From assembly GCF_014202475.1 (NCBI RefSeq), contig NZ_JACHGV010000006.1, positions 1-64,000 on the forward strand: 64,000 nt of DNA, in the 5' to 3' direction. The translations under genes and the position numbers were made by a program. A model generated the notes under the pieces. It was not told the origin of the DNA, did not search any database, and saw only the letters and a list, made by a program, of their open reading frames with translations. Of the stretch, positions 1 through 8,877 are shown piece by piece; position 1 is the first letter of the stretch, and every line of letters begins with the position of its first letter. Source of the DNA: Streptomyces paradoxus. Its GTDB lineage: Bacteria; Actinomycetota; Actinomycetes; Streptomycetales; Streptomycetaceae.

Positions 1-135
1 GGCGTTGACTTTTGGCACGCTGTTGAGTTCTCAAGGAACGGTCGCTTCCTTTGTACTCACCCTCTCGGGCTTTCCTCCGGGCGCTTCCCTTCGGTGTTCC
101 AAACTCTATCAGTGTTTTTCCGGCCCCCTGACCAC
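1..135 (-). promoter_or_regulatory. rRNA operon leader with boxA-like antitermination element (16S gene lies off the left edge)
   Basis: Read on the minus strand, this segment matches the conserved Streptomyces rrn leader. It contains the element CTTGAGAACTCAACAGCGTG (complement of about 16-35), a boxA/processing-type element found ahead of actinomycete 16S genes, preceded by the purine-rich leader that begins near the GATAGAGTT motif (complement of about 101-109). TAGAGT there (102-107) could be a -10 box for the last rrn promoter, but I see no good -35. Transcription would run leftwards out of the window into 16S rRNA. The match is from memory of Streptomyces rrn leaders; the rRNA gene itself is not visible. 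Confidence 0.8.
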
Positions 136-409
136 TCTCCTGCGGGCATGCAGAAGGTGATCCGAAGATAGGATCTGACAAGTTGGTTGCTGCCCGGCCA
201 GGACGCGAGGTCGCGTCGCTCAGCCCCAGGCAGGAGTACGACTGTACACGCGGCCGCGGAGCAGGGGCAAATCGATTTGAGGTATGGTCTAGACCACTTC
301 GAGGTGCTCACGCGGAACCGGCACTTCAGGTGACATACGCTGCTGAACAGTGTGCCGCCCGGTACCTACAGGGACGGCCATACCGATCTCCACCCCTGGG
401 AGGCTTCCC
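136..409. other. divergent control region between the rRNA operon and crr
   Basis: No gene is supported here. The left part should hold the upstream rrn promoters (minus strand) and the right part the crr promoter and leader (plus strand). The one clear element is the DasR palindrome at 283-298. A GGGAGG ribosome-binding site at 398-403 serves crr. Confidence 0.6.
283..298. promoter_or_regulatory. DasR operator (dre) upstream of crr-ptsI
   Basis: The core TGGTCTAGACCA (285-296) is a perfect 12-bp palindrome inside TATGGTCTAGACCACT. It matches the known dre consensus bound by DasR, the GntR-family N-acetylglucosamine regulator of Streptomyces. It lies 112 bp upstream of the crr start. DasR control of crr-ptsI is established in S. 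coelicolor; occupancy here is inferred. Confidence 0.9.
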
Positions 410-859
410 ATGACCACCGTGACGTCCCCGCTCGCAGGACGCGCCATCGGACTGGCAGCCGTGCCGGATCCCGTCTTCTCCGGGGCCATGGTCGGCCCGG
501 GCACAGCGATCGACCCCGTACGTGAGCCTTCCGAGGCCGTCTCGCCCGTGGACGGCGTCATCGTCTCCCTGCACCCCCATGCTTTCGTCGTGGTCGACGA
601 AAGCGGACACGGCGTGCTCACCCACCTCGGTATCGACACCGTGCAGCTCAACGGCGAGGGTTTCGAGCTGCTCGTGAACAAGGGCGACACCGTCAGGCGC
701 GGTCAGGGCGTCGTGCGCTGGAATCCGGCTGCCGTCGAGTCCGCCGGCAAGTCCGCGATCTGCCCGATCGTGGCCCTGGAGGCCACGGCCGAAGCTCTCT
801 CCGATCTTCGCATCGACGGCGAAGTGAAGGCCGGCGACAGTCTCTTCCTCTGGAAGTGA
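410..859 (+). CDS. crr: PTS glucose-type enzyme IIA component (IIA-Crr)
   Basis: Cytosolic phosphocarrier of the phosphotransferase system. It takes phosphate from HPr and passes it to a sugar-specific EIIB, in Streptomyces chiefly for N-acetylglucosamine uptake. The 149-residue protein is a single EIIA-Glc domain of normal length. His57 (in LHPHAF) and His72 (in THLGIDTV) correspond to the paired active-site histidines of E. coli EIIA-Glc, His72 being the phosphorylated one. The ATG at 410 is chosen because GGGAGG lies 6 bp upstream; the longer frame from 350 lacks such a site. ptsI follows 78 bp downstream on the same strand, so the two probably form one transcript under the dre site. Confidence 0.95.
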   Translation: MTTVTSPLAGRAIGLAAVPDPVFSGAMVGPGTAIDPVREPSEAVSPVDGVIVSLHPHAFVVVDESGHGVLTHLGIDTVQLNGEGFELLVNKGDTVRRGQGVVRWNPAAVESAGKSAICPIVALEATAEALSDLRIDGEVKAGDSLFLWK

Positions 860-937
860 CGTCAGTGCCGTCGTATGACGGCGAGTACCACAACCAACGC
901 GGCGGCGGGGCCCGCCGCTCTATCGGAGACGGGTGAG

Positions 938-2608
938 ATGGAGACAACGCTGCGAGGCGTCGGCGTGAGCCACGGTGTGGCCATAGGCGAGGTCAGGCAT
1001 ATGGGAACGGCGGTGCTCGAGCCGCCCGCGAAGCAGATTCCGGCGGAGGAAGCGGAGCGTGAACAGGGGCGCGCCCGCAAGGCCGTCGAGGCGGTGGCGG
1101 CGGACCTGATGGCGCGGGGCAACCTGGCCGGTGGCGAAGCCCAGGCGGTGCTCGAGGCGCAGGCCATGATGGCCCAGGACCCCGAGCTGATGGCCGATGT
1201 GGAGCGGCGGATCGCCGTCGGCAGCACGGCGGAGCGCGGCGTGTACGACGCGTTCGCCTCCTACCGCGAGCTGCTGGCGGGAGCCGGTGAGTACCTCGCT
1301 GGCCGCGTTGCCGACCTCGACGACGTGCGGAATCGAATCGTCGCCCGGCTGCTGGGGGTGCCGATGCCGGGCGTCCCCGACAGCGACGAGCCCTACGTCC
1401 TGGTTGCCCGTGACCTCGCTCCGGCCGACACCGCGCTGCTGGACCCGACTCTGGTGCTCGGCTTCGTCACGGAGGAAGGCGGTCCGACCAGCCACAGCGC
1501 GATCCTGGCCCGGGCGCTCGGTGTGCCGGCCGTGGTGGCGCTGCCGGGAGCCGGTGAGCTCGCCGAGGGCACGATGATCGCCGTCGACGGCAGCACGGGA
1601 GAGATCTTCGTGGACCCGAGCGACGAGAAGAAGGCTCAGCTGGAGGCCGCGGCCGCCGAGCGCAAGGCTGCGCTGGCCGCGTCTACCGGGCCCGGTGCCA
1701 CCGCGGACGGTCACAAGGTGCCGCTGCTCGCGAACATCGGTGGCCCCGCTGATGTGGCGGCCGCCGTCGAGGCCGGTGCCGAGGGAGTGGGTCTCTTCCG
1801 CACCGAGTTCCTCTTCCTCGACGACAGCAAGCAGGCGCCGTCCGAGGAGAAGCAGGTCGCTGCCTACCGGCAGGTGCTCGAGGCGTTCCCCGAGGGGCGT
1901 GTCGTGGTGCGGGTCCTGGACGCGGGGGCGGACAAGCCGCTCGACTTCCTCACGCCGGCCGACGAGCCGAACCCGGCGCTCGGTGTGCGTGGGCTGCGGA
2001 CGCTCCTCGACCACCCGGAGGTCCTGCGCACGCAGCTGACCGCGCTCGCCAGGGCCGCGGAGGGGCTGCCGGTCTACCTCGAGGTCATGGCACCGATGGT
2101 GGCGGACCGTACGGATGCCCGGGCTTTCGCGGACGCCTGCCGTGCGGCTGGGCTGCGGGCGAAGTTCGGCGCGATGGTCGAGATCCCGTCGGCCGCGCTG
2201 CGAGCCCGCTCGATCCTTCAGGAGGTCGAGTTCCTGTCGCTGGGGACGAACGACCTCGCTCAGTACACCTTCGCCGCCGACCGTCAGGTGGGTGCTGTGT
2301 CCCGTCTGCAGGATCCGTGGCAGCCCGCTCTGCTCGACCTGGTGGAGCTGTCCGCCGAGGCGGCGAAGGCCGAGGGCAAGAGCTGTGGTGTCTGTGGTGA
2401 GGCCGCGTCCGACCCGCTGCTCGCGTGTGTGCTGACCGGTCTGGGCGTCACCTCTCTCTCGATGGGTGCCGCGTCGATTCCCTATGTCCGGGCGACGCTG
2501 GCCAAGTACACGCTGGCGCAGTGCGAGCGGGCCGCCGCGGCGGCGCGGGCGACGGACAGCGCTGAGGACGCGCGCAGCGCCGCGCAGGCGGTGCTGTCGG
2601 GCGAGTAG
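938..2608 (+). CDS. ptsI: phosphoenolpyruvate-protein phosphotransferase (PTS enzyme I)
   Basis: First enzyme of the PTS: it autophosphorylates from PEP and phosphorylates HPr. The product has 556 residues starting METTLRGVGV, the usual start and length for Streptomyces EI. An upstream ATG at 875 would add 21 unconserved residues and is not preferred. The phosphorylated His186 lies in the GGPTSHSAILAR motif, the PEP-binding arginine region is GLFRTEFLF, and the second EI signature is FLSLGTNDLAQYTFAADR, followed by the catalytic-cysteine region CGVCGEAASDP. Domains run from the HPr-binding helical domain and phospho-His domain to the C-terminal TIM barrel. It is co-directional with crr and ends at a strong hairpin. 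Confidence 0.97.
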   Translation: METTLRGVGVSHGVAIGEVRHMGTAVLEPPAKQIPAEEAEREQGRARKAVEAVAADLMARGNLAGGEAQAVLEAQAMMAQDPELMADVERRIAVGSTAERGVYDAFASYRELLAGAGEYLAGRVADLDDVRNRIVARLLGVPMPGVPDSDEPYVLVARDLAPADTALLDPTLVLGFVTEEGGPTSHSAILARALGVPAVVALPGAGELAEGTMIAVDGSTGEIFVDPSDEKKAQLEAAAAERKAALAASTGPGATADGHKVPLLANIGGPADVAAAVEAGAEGVGLFRTEFLFLDDSKQAPSEEKQVAAYRQVLEAFPEGRVVVRVLDAGADKPLDFLTPADEPNPALGVRGLRTLLDHPEVLRTQLTALARAAEGLPVYLEVMAPMVADRTDARAFADACRAAGLRAKFGAMVEIPSAALRARSILQEVEFLSLGTNDLAQYTFAADRQVGAVSRLQDPWQPALLDLVELSAEAAKAEGKSCGVCGEAASDPLLACVLTGLGVTSLSMGAASIPYVRATLAKYTLAQCERAAAAARATDSAEDARSAAQAVLSGE

Positions 2609-2632
2609 GCCCGGCCTGCGACGAACGGTTTC

Positions 2633-2672
2633 CCGGGAGGGGCGCTCCACTGAGGTGGGGCGCCCCTCCCGG
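2633..2672. terminator. bidirectional terminator between ptsI and the facing gene
   Basis: A 13-bp perfect stem (2633-2645 with 2660-2672; one arm is CCGGGAGGGGCGC) with a further CCAC/GTGG pairing inside the loop. It sits between the ptsI stop (2608) and the stop of the convergent gene (2677), so it can end transcription from both sides. Confidence 0.8.
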
Positions 2673-2676
2673 CATG

Positions 2677-3567
2677 TCAGTGCTGGTGCCCCGGGGTGGG
2701 TTTCTCCTCCCCGAGGTCGGGCGGCGCGCAGTAGTCGACGTTGGATTCCGGGGAGATCAGGTCTCCGGATTCGACGTCGGTGCAGTAGGCGTCGAAGACC
2801 TCTCCTGCGGTGAGGGGTTCGAGTCCGTAGCCGCGCATGCGCCAGCCGTAGACGCGGTCGGGGCTGTCCGGGGCGCTGGTGCGGATGACGAGTCCTCCGG
2901 GGCTATCGGTGGCCAGGCCGAGGGCCAGGATCGTCGTGAACTCGAGGGCTTCGCTTTCGTTCAGTTCCAGGGAGGCCCCGTCGTCGGTGATGTGGAGGGC
3001 GGCGGTGAGGGTTTCGGGCGGTCCGGTGACGCTGCAGACGAGGTGGCGGTCGCCGGGTGGGGCCGTGTCGAGGATGCGGACGAGCAGGCTCGCGGCTCGG
3101 CTGAAGGCGGCTCGTCCGATGTCCTCGCCGCAGGAGGCGCAGGGGCCCAGGCGGGCGAGGAGGGTGGTCGCGTACTCCCAGGTGGCCTGACGTACGGCTT
3201 CGTCGACGAGGGCCGGGAGCAGGTCGGCAAGCGGGCGGCCGTCGTAGGGAAGGGTGGGGCCTGTGGTTGCGATCTGTGCGGTGAAGCGTGTGCGGCTCGA
3301 CGGGTGGTCGGGGTCCAGGCCCTTCTGTGTGCAGAACTCGGCGTACGCCTCGGGGTCGAAGAGGGCGACCGTGGTGTGGCTGCCCTGCAGGGCGCGGGTC
3401 CTGAGGAGGGCCTCCACCTGTTTCAGGTAGGTCGCGTGATCGGCGAAGGTGAAGCTGCGGTAGCGCCGCATGGCCCGGAAGTCGTGTTCGTCGGTCAGCA
3501 GGCCGATGGTGCCGGCGATTTCGCGGTGCAGGACGCGTCGCATGGTCCGGTTGTCGGTGTGCGCCAT
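2677..3567 (-). CDS. conserved hypothetical protein, 296 residues
   Basis: I do not recognise a named family. The product is soluble, with no signal peptide or membrane segment. Visible traits are a CxxC pair (CASCGED, near residue 145), an acidic C-terminal third, and a segment ending DAYCTDVESGD that could be a small folded unit. The start at 3567 (MAHTDNRT) is chosen because GGGGGAA lies just upstream; a start at 3594 would add nine residues. The gene converges on ptsI across a terminator and lies downstream of the acetoacetyl-CoA synthetase gene on the same strand, but a hairpin at 3672-3702 separates them, so it is probably transcribed alone. Function unknown. Confidence 0.8.
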   Translation of the reverse strand: MAHTDNRTMRRVLHREIAGTIGLLTDEHDFRAMRRYRSFTFADHATYLKQVEALLRTRALQGSHTTVALFDPEAYAEFCTQKGLDPDHPSSRTRFTAQIATTGPTLPYDGRPLADLLPALVDEAVRQATWEYATTLLARLGPCASCGEDIGRAAFSRAASLLVRILDTAPPGDRHLVCSVTGPPETLTAALHITDDGASLELNESEALEFTTILALGLATDSPGGLVIRTSAPDSPDRVYGWRMRGYGLEPLTAGEVFDAYCTDVESGDLISPESNVDYCAPPDLGEEKPTPGHQH

Positions 3568-3671
3568 TGTTTCCCCCTGTGCACGGTCGATCAATGCTCA
3601 CTCACAGTAACCGGCGGCACTGACAATGGCCCGTCTTCGGGCGTTCACGTACCCGGGAGAGGCCGGAAGGG

Positions 3672-3702
3672 GCAGGTCACAGCGGGTGCAGCTGTGACCT
3701 GC
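3672..3702 (-). terminator. terminator after the acetoacetyl-CoA synthetase gene
   Basis: A 12-bp perfect inverted repeat (GCAGGTCACAGC at 3672-3683 with its complement at 3691-3702) and a 7-nt loop, 43 bp past the stop codon at 3746 in the direction of transcription. Confidence 0.75.
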
Positions 3703-3745
3703 GCCCCGAGCGCCGGTGACGGGGAGTTGCGGGTCGGGGGCGGGG

Positions 3746-5713
3746 TCAGGCGCGTTTGCGGGCCAGCTCCTCGTAGAAGTTCAGCAGGTCGAGGTTGTCG
3801 ATGGAGCCCGGGTTGACCGCCTTTTCCAGGGGAGTGCCCTGGAGGAGGCGTTTGACGGGGACCTCGATGCGCTTGCCGGTGAGGGTGTGCGGGACGCCGG
3901 GTACTTCGATGATCTCGTCGGGGACGTGGCGCGGGGAGAGCTGCTCGCGGATCGTCTGCTTGATGCGGTTCAGCAGGGCCTCGTCGAGGACGGCTCCGGG
4001 GGCCAGGTGTACGAAGAGGGGCATCCAGTAGCCGCCGTCGGGCTGCTCGATGCCGATGACGAGGGACTCCCTGATCTCGGGGAGCCGCTCGACGGCTTCG
4101 TAGATGTCGGCGGATCCCATGCGGACGCCCTGGCGGTTGAGCGTGGAGTCGGAGCGGCCGTGGATGACGACGGATCCGCGGGAGGTGACGGTGATCCAAT
4201 CGCCGTGCCGCCACACGCCGGGGTAGGTGTCGAAGTAGCTGTCGTGGTAGCGGCTGCCGTCGGGGTCGTTCCAGAAGTGGATGGGCATCGACGGCATGGG
4301 GTTGGTGACGACGAGTTCGCCGACCTCGTCGGTGAGGGGGCTGCCGCCGGGGTCCCAGGACTGGAGGTCGGTGCCGAGACAGGGGGCCTGGAGCTCGCCG
4401 ACGTGGACGGGGAGGGTCGGTACGGCTCCGGCGAAGCAGGAGCACACGTCGGTGCCGCCGCTGACGGAGGCGATCCACAGGTCGTCGCGGACCTCGTCGT
4501 GGAGCCAGCGGAAACCGTCGGGCGGCAGGGGCGAGCCGGTGGTGGCGACGCACTGGACCGAGGAGAGGTCGAAGTCGCGGGACGGGTGCACGCCCGCCTT
4601 GCGGCAGGCCATGACGTAGGCGGCGGAGGTGCCGTAGAGGGTGGCCTTCGTGCGTTCGGCGATCCGCCACTGGGCGCCGGTGTCGGGGTAGCCGGGGCTG
4701 CCGTCGTAGAGGACGATCGTCGTGCCGGTGAGCAGGCCGGAGACGAGGAAGTTCCACATCATCCAGCCGGTCGACGTGTACCAGAAGAAGCGGTCCTCGG
4801 GGCCGAGATCGCAGTGCAGGCCGAGTTGCTTGAGGTGCTCGACCAGGATGCCGCCCTGGGACTGGACGATGGCCTTGGGCAGCCCGGTCGTGCCGGAGGA
4901 GTAGAGCACCCACAGGGGGTGGTCGAAGGGCACCTGCTCGAAAACGGGTTCCGTGTCGGCAGAGGTCAGGGCCGACCACTCCAGGGCTCCCGGGGGTGCC
5001 TCGGTGCCGAGGAGCGGGATGTGGATCACCGCGCGCACGGTGGGCAGTTCACGGCGCAGTTCGGCGACGACCTCGCGTCGGTCGTGCTCCTTGCCGCCGT
5101 AGCGGTAGCCGTCGACCGTGAAGAGCACGACCGGTTCGACCTGCTGGAAGCGGTCGAGGACGCTGCGGGCGCCGAAGTCGGGCGCACAGGACGTCCAGAC
5201 GGCGCCGACGGCGGCCGTGGCGAGGAGGGCGACGACGGCCTGTGGGACGTTCGGGAGGTAGCCGCTGACCCGGTCGCCGGGGCGTACTCCGAGCGCTCGC
5301 AGTTCGGCGGCGAGGGAGCCGACCTGGCGGCGCAGCTCGGCCCAGGTCACGGGGCGTGGTTCGTGGGTCTCGTCGACGTGGAGGAGGGCCGGTTCGTCCG
5401 CGCGGGTGCCGGCCGCGCGCAGGGCGTGTTCGGCGTAGTTCAGGGTCGCTTCGGGGAACCACTGGGCGCCCGGCATCGAGCGGTCGCCCAGCACGCGCGC
5501 GTAGGGGTGCGAGAAGCGGACCTCGAACCACTCGGTGACGGCTTTCCAGAAGGTGTCCAGGTCGTCGACGGACCAGCGCTGCAGGGCCGCGTAGCCGCCC
5601 TCGGCGGGGGCCCCGTGGTGCTCGGCCGCCCAGGCCTGGAACCTGGTGATCCGTGCGCGGGCGATGCGCTCGGGGTCGGGCTGCCAGAGCGGCTGGGGAC
5701 TAACGGTCGACAT
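3746..5713 (-). CDS. acetoacetate-CoA ligase (acetoacetyl-CoA synthetase)
   Basis: Acyl-adenylate-forming enzyme that activates acetoacetate to acetoacetyl-CoA with ATP, feeding ketone-body and polyhydroxybutyrate-type carbon into central metabolism. The 655-residue length is typical of the family. Visible motifs are the ATP/AMP-binding loop YSSGTTGLPKAIVQSQGG, the core motif TTGSPLPPDGFRW, the region YHDSYFDTYPGVWRHGDW, and the C-terminal GRSDSTLNRQGVRMG with the catalytic-lysine motif LTGKRIEVPVKRL. ATG at 5713 is chosen: a GGGAG site lies just upstream and the protein starts as family members do; the open frame continues upstream to 6925 only as read-through. It is divergent from the GH31 gene. 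A general acyl-CoA synthetase is the alternative, but the N-terminal SDFxxFW-like region and size favour acetoacetate. Confidence 0.93.
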   Translation of the reverse strand: MSTVSPQPLWQPDPERIARARITRFQAWAAEHHGAPAEGGYAALQRWSVDDLDTFWKAVTEWFEVRFSHPYARVLGDRSMPGAQWFPEATLNYAEHALRAAGTRADEPALLHVDETHEPRPVTWAELRRQVGSLAAELRALGVRPGDRVSGYLPNVPQAVVALLATAAVGAVWTSCAPDFGARSVLDRFQQVEPVVLFTVDGYRYGGKEHDRREVVAELRRELPTVRAVIHIPLLGTEAPPGALEWSALTSADTEPVFEQVPFDHPLWVLYSSGTTGLPKAIVQSQGGILVEHLKQLGLHCDLGPEDRFFWYTSTGWMMWNFLVSGLLTGTTIVLYDGSPGYPDTGAQWRIAERTKATLYGTSAAYVMACRKAGVHPSRDFDLSSVQCVATTGSPLPPDGFRWLHDEVRDDLWIASVSGGTDVCSCFAGAVPTLPVHVGELQAPCLGTDLQSWDPGGSPLTDEVGELVVTNPMPSMPIHFWNDPDGSRYHDSYFDTYPGVWRHGDWITVTSRGSVVIHGRSDSTLNRQGVRMGSADIYEAVERLPEIRESLVIGIEQPDGGYWMPLFVHLAPGAVLDEALLNRIKQTIREQLSPRHVPDEIIEVPGVPHTLTGKRIEVPVKRLLQGTPLEKAVNPGSIDNLDLLNFYEELARKRA

Positions 5714-5924
5714 GGTCGGCTCCCGGACTGTGCGCGTCGTGTGCGTCCTCCGCGCACGGGCTGGGGTGTGCGCGTGAGCGGCTGGCACGGACAATGCCAT
5801 GTGATCGACTTCGGCACCAGGGTGCGCCCCACATAGTCCGTGTCGTGAAGATGTGGTCCTGGCACGGGTGAACGGCAGTTGAACGACACTCGATTGCGAG
5901 GCGGTCAGTGGCAGGGTGAGCAGC

Positions 5925-8291
5925 ATGAACGGTCGTGACCTGGTGCGTTCGGTGAAAGCGGTGGCTTCGGTGGGGGCGGCGCAGGGTGTGCGTACCGTAC
6001 GAGCAGCGTGGCGCAGGCGCCGGGCCGACGCCACCGGGCTGCCGGCGCGGGGGGCGGAGCGTGCGCGGGTGCCCGGGCTCGTGGAGGGCGCAGAGCCGGG
6101 GCCGGGAGGCGGCGTCGTCCGGTTCAGCCGGTCGGAGCTGCGGATTCTGGTCGCCGTGAACGGGGCCGTGTTCTGGGGCTGGGACGGGGCGGAGCCCGAG
6201 CCGTCGTACGCGCTGGCCGGCCGTTGCCCGGAGCCCGATCCGCGAGCGGTCCTGGAGCCGGACAAGGACGGCGGCTGGCGTGTGGTGGCCGAGCGGGTGA
6301 CGGTGGTGGTCTCCCGGCACGGTGCGGTGGAGGTGCTCACTCCGGGTGGTGTGACCCTGCGGCGTGATCTGCCGCCGCGGTGGTGGGAGCCGGTCGGCGG
6401 CGGCCCGGCGCGGTGGATGCAGCGGTCGGAGGTGGGCGCCGACGCGCGGTTCTTCGGGCTCGGGGGGCGTGCCTCGGGTCCTCGGCTGCCGGACGGGACG
6501 TACCGGCTGTGGAACACCGATCCCGGCCGCGCCTTCGCCCCTGGGGACGACCCGCTGTACATCACGATGCCGGTGCAGCTGGTGGTGTCCGACGGCGGTA
6601 CGCACCTGGCCTTCCACGACAGCTCGTGGGACGGCACGGTGACGCTGCGGGAGGGCGAGGAGGGCGCGGGTTCCGGGCACGACCGTGCCGGGACGAGCGA
6701 GCTGCGGATGGAGGGCGGCCCGCTGCGTTGTTGGGTGATGGTCGGCACCCCCGCGCGCGTGCTGCTCGCCTGGGCGTCGCTCACCGGGGCGCCCGCGCTG
6801 CCGCCCGCGTGGGCCCTCGGGTACCAGCACGCGCGGTGGGGGTTCGGCAGTGAGCAGGAGGTGCGGCGGATCGTCACGGGGTACCTGGAACACGGTCTGC
6901 CGCTGGATGCCGTGCACCTGGACATCGACCACCTGGAGGCGCATCAGGTCTTCACCGTCGACCGGGACCGCTTCCCGAAGCTGCCCGTCCTGGCCGAGGA
7001 GCTGCGGCGGGAGGGCATCAGGCTGGTGTCGATCATCGACCCGGCTGTGAAGGCCCTGCCCGGCCATGCGGTGTACGACGGTGGGGCTGCCGAGGACGCG
7101 TTCGTGAGGGGTGCCTCGGGGGACGTGGTGGAGGGGGTCGCATGGTCCGGGGAGGCGGTGTTTCCCGACTTCACGCACGCGCGCGTGCGTGCGTGGTGGG
7201 GCGGGCTCTACGAGGAGCGGCTCGCCCAGGGCTTCGCGGGCTTCTGGCACGACATGAACGAACCCACGTCCTTCGCCGCCTTCGGTGAGTCGACCCTGCC
7301 GCGGTCGGCCCGGCACTCCCTGGAGGGGAGGGGCGGCGACCACCGCGAGGCGCACAACGTGTACGCGCTGTGCATGGCCAGGGCGGCCTTCGAGGGGTTG
7401 CGGAAGCTCGCTCCCGGGGAGCGGCCGTTTCTGTTCTCCCGCTCCGGGTGGGCCGGCATGCAGCGCTACGGAGGGACGTGGTCGGGGGACGTGGCCACCG
7501 GCTGGCCCGGGCTGCGGGCGTCCTTGGCCCTGGTGATGGGGCTCGGGCTGTGCGGTGTCCCGTACTCGGGTCCTGACGTCGGGGGCTTCGACGGGCATCC
7601 GTCCCCCGAGCTGTATCTGCGGTGGCTCCAGCTGGGCGCGTTTCTGCCGCTGTTCCGTACCCACGCGAGTCTGCGGGCGGGGCGCAGGGAGCCGTGGGAG
7701 TTCGGGGGTGAGGTGCTGGAGCACGCGCGCGTGGCGCTCGTCGAACGCCGGCGGCTGCTGCCGTACTTCATGACGCTGGCGCATCTGGCGCGGCGTACGG
7801 GAGCGCCCTATGTGCGGCCTGTGTGGTGGACGGCGCCGGAGGAGCGGGCGCTGAGGGAGTGTCAGGACGCCTTTCTGCTGGGCGACAGCCTGCTGGTGGC
7901 GCCGGTGCTGGCCCCGGGCGCCGACCGGCGTGCGGTGCAGTTGCCGCGGGGGCGCTGGTACGACACCGCGACGGGGCAGGCGTACGAGGGGCCGGGGCAG
8001 GTGCTCGTCGACGCGCCCCTGGCGCGCATCCCGGTGCTGGCCCGCGCGGGTGCCGTGCTTCCGGTACGCGGGGAGGACGGCGGGCTGGAACTGGAGGTGT
8101 GGGCGCCCGCCCGGGGGCGGACCGGGGGCGGGCTGGTCGTGCCGGACGGAGGCGACGGGTGGGACGAGCCGGAGATCGAGCGCTACACCGCTCGGTGGAG
8201 GGGCTCGCGGGTGGTCGTGGAGCGGGAGGGTGAGGACGGCGGGGGCGCGCCGCCCTACCCGGTGCGCGTCCGCGGGGCCGGGGAGCCGTGA
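5925..8291 (+). CDS. glycoside hydrolase family 31 protein (alpha-glucosidase/alpha-xylosidase type)
   Basis: Intracellular GH31 enzyme expected to release alpha-linked sugars from non-reducing ends. The catalytic core shows the nucleophile motif GFWHDMNEPTSF, the acid/base region YSGPDVGGFDGHPSPELYLRW, and the substrate-binding segment LDIDHLEAHQVFTVDRDRFP. An N-terminal galactose-mutarotase-like beta-domain precedes the barrel and a beta-rich C-terminal domain follows. No signal peptide is seen. ATG 5925 is taken as the start with AGGG at 5913; GTG 5916 is an alternative adding three residues. Length is 788 residues, normal for the family. Its stop lies only 2 bp from the stop of the convergent NUDIX gene. 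Substrate cannot be read from sequence. Confidence 0.93.
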   Translation: MNGRDLVRSVKAVASVGAAQGVRTVRAAWRRRRADATGLPARGAERARVPGLVEGAEPGPGGGVVRFSRSELRILVAVNGAVFWGWDGAEPEPSYALAGRCPEPDPRAVLEPDKDGGWRVVAERVTVVVSRHGAVEVLTPGGVTLRRDLPPRWWEPVGGGPARWMQRSEVGADARFFGLGGRASGPRLPDGTYRLWNTDPGRAFAPGDDPLYITMPVQLVVSDGGTHLAFHDSSWDGTVTLREGEEGAGSGHDRAGTSELRMEGGPLRCWVMVGTPARVLLAWASLTGAPALPPAWALGYQHARWGFGSEQEVRRIVTGYLEHGLPLDAVHLDIDHLEAHQVFTVDRDRFPKLPVLAEELRREGIRLVSIIDPAVKALPGHAVYDGGAAEDAFVRGASGDVVEGVAWSGEAVFPDFTHARVRAWWGGLYEERLAQGFAGFWHDMNEPTSFAAFGESTLPRSARHSLEGRGGDHREAHNVYALCMARAAFEGLRKLAPGERPFLFSRSGWAGMQRYGGTWSGDVATGWPGLRASLALVMGLGLCGVPYSGPDVGGFDGHPSPELYLRWLQLGAFLPLFRTHASLRAGRREPWEFGGEVLEHARVALVERRRLLPYFMTLAHLARRTGAPYVRPVWWTAPEERALRECQDAFLLGDSLLVAPVLAPGADRRAVQLPRGRWYDTATGQAYEGPGQVLVDAPLARIPVLARAGAVLPVRGEDGGLELEVWAPARGRTGGGLVVPDGGDGWDEPEIERYTARWRGSRVVVEREGEDGGGAPPYPVRVRGAGEP

Positions 8292-8293
8292 GC

Positions 8294-8830
8294 TCAGATG
8301 TACCGGCCTTCGAACCAGGCCCGTACGGCCAGGGTGTGCAGGGGGAAGGCGAGTTCCTCGGGCCTGCGCAGGAGGTGCCAGCCCGCTGTCTCGTTGGTGG
8401 CGGCCGAGGAGGGCAGGCCCTCGGCCGGTCGCTCCGGGAGGAGACCGAACAGCAGCAGGTGTCCGTCGGGTGAGCTCATCGCGTCGGCGAGCCGTACGTC
8501 GCGGCCGGCCGCGTCGATGCCGGTTTCCTCTCTGAGTTCGCGTATGACGGCCTGCCGCCAGTCCTCCCGGTCGTCGATGTAGCCACCGGGCAGGGCGATC
8601 CCCCCGCGCGCGGGGGCGATGGTTCGGGTGATGACGACCAGGGCGGTGCCCTGGGTGTCGTACACGGGCTGGAGGGCCACCGCGACCGGGAGTGGATTGC
8701 GGTAGGCCACGGCACCGCACACCGGGCAGGTGCGGGGCCAGCCGGTGACGCCCTCTCCGTAGGGCGCGCCGCAGCTGGAACAGTGGGAGTTCGGCGCGGA
8801 GTTGGAAGCGGAGTGCTGAGTCTCGGACAC
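8294..8830 (-). CDS. NUDIX hydrolase with N-terminal zinc ribbon
   Basis: Pyrophosphohydrolase acting on a nucleoside diphosphate linked to another moiety. The NUDIX box is complete: GGYIDDREDWRQAVIRELRE followed by ETGI, fitting Gx5Ex7REUxEExGU. Residues 17-38 hold a four-cysteine ribbon (CSSCG...CPVC), as in NudC-like and ADP-ribose-type NUDIX proteins. The 178-residue length is normal. It starts with GTG at 8830; no strong ribosome-binding site is seen. It follows the VanX-like gene on the same strand with a 47-bp gap, so co-transcription is possible. The substrate (NADH, ADP-ribose or a damaged nucleotide) is not determinable here. Confidence 0.92.
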   Translation of the reverse strand: MSETQHSASNSAPNSHCSSCGAPYGEGVTGWPRTCPVCGAVAYRNPLPVAVALQPVYDTQGTALVVITRTIAPARGGIALPGGYIDDREDWRQAVIRELREETGIDAAGRDVRLADAMSSPDGHLLLFGLLPERPAEGLPSSAATNETAGWHLLRRPEELAFPLHTLAVRAWFEGRYI

Positions 8831-8877
8831 GCGGCGGACTGTAGCCGATCACGGAGAGGGCTCCTCGGGCAGGCCGC

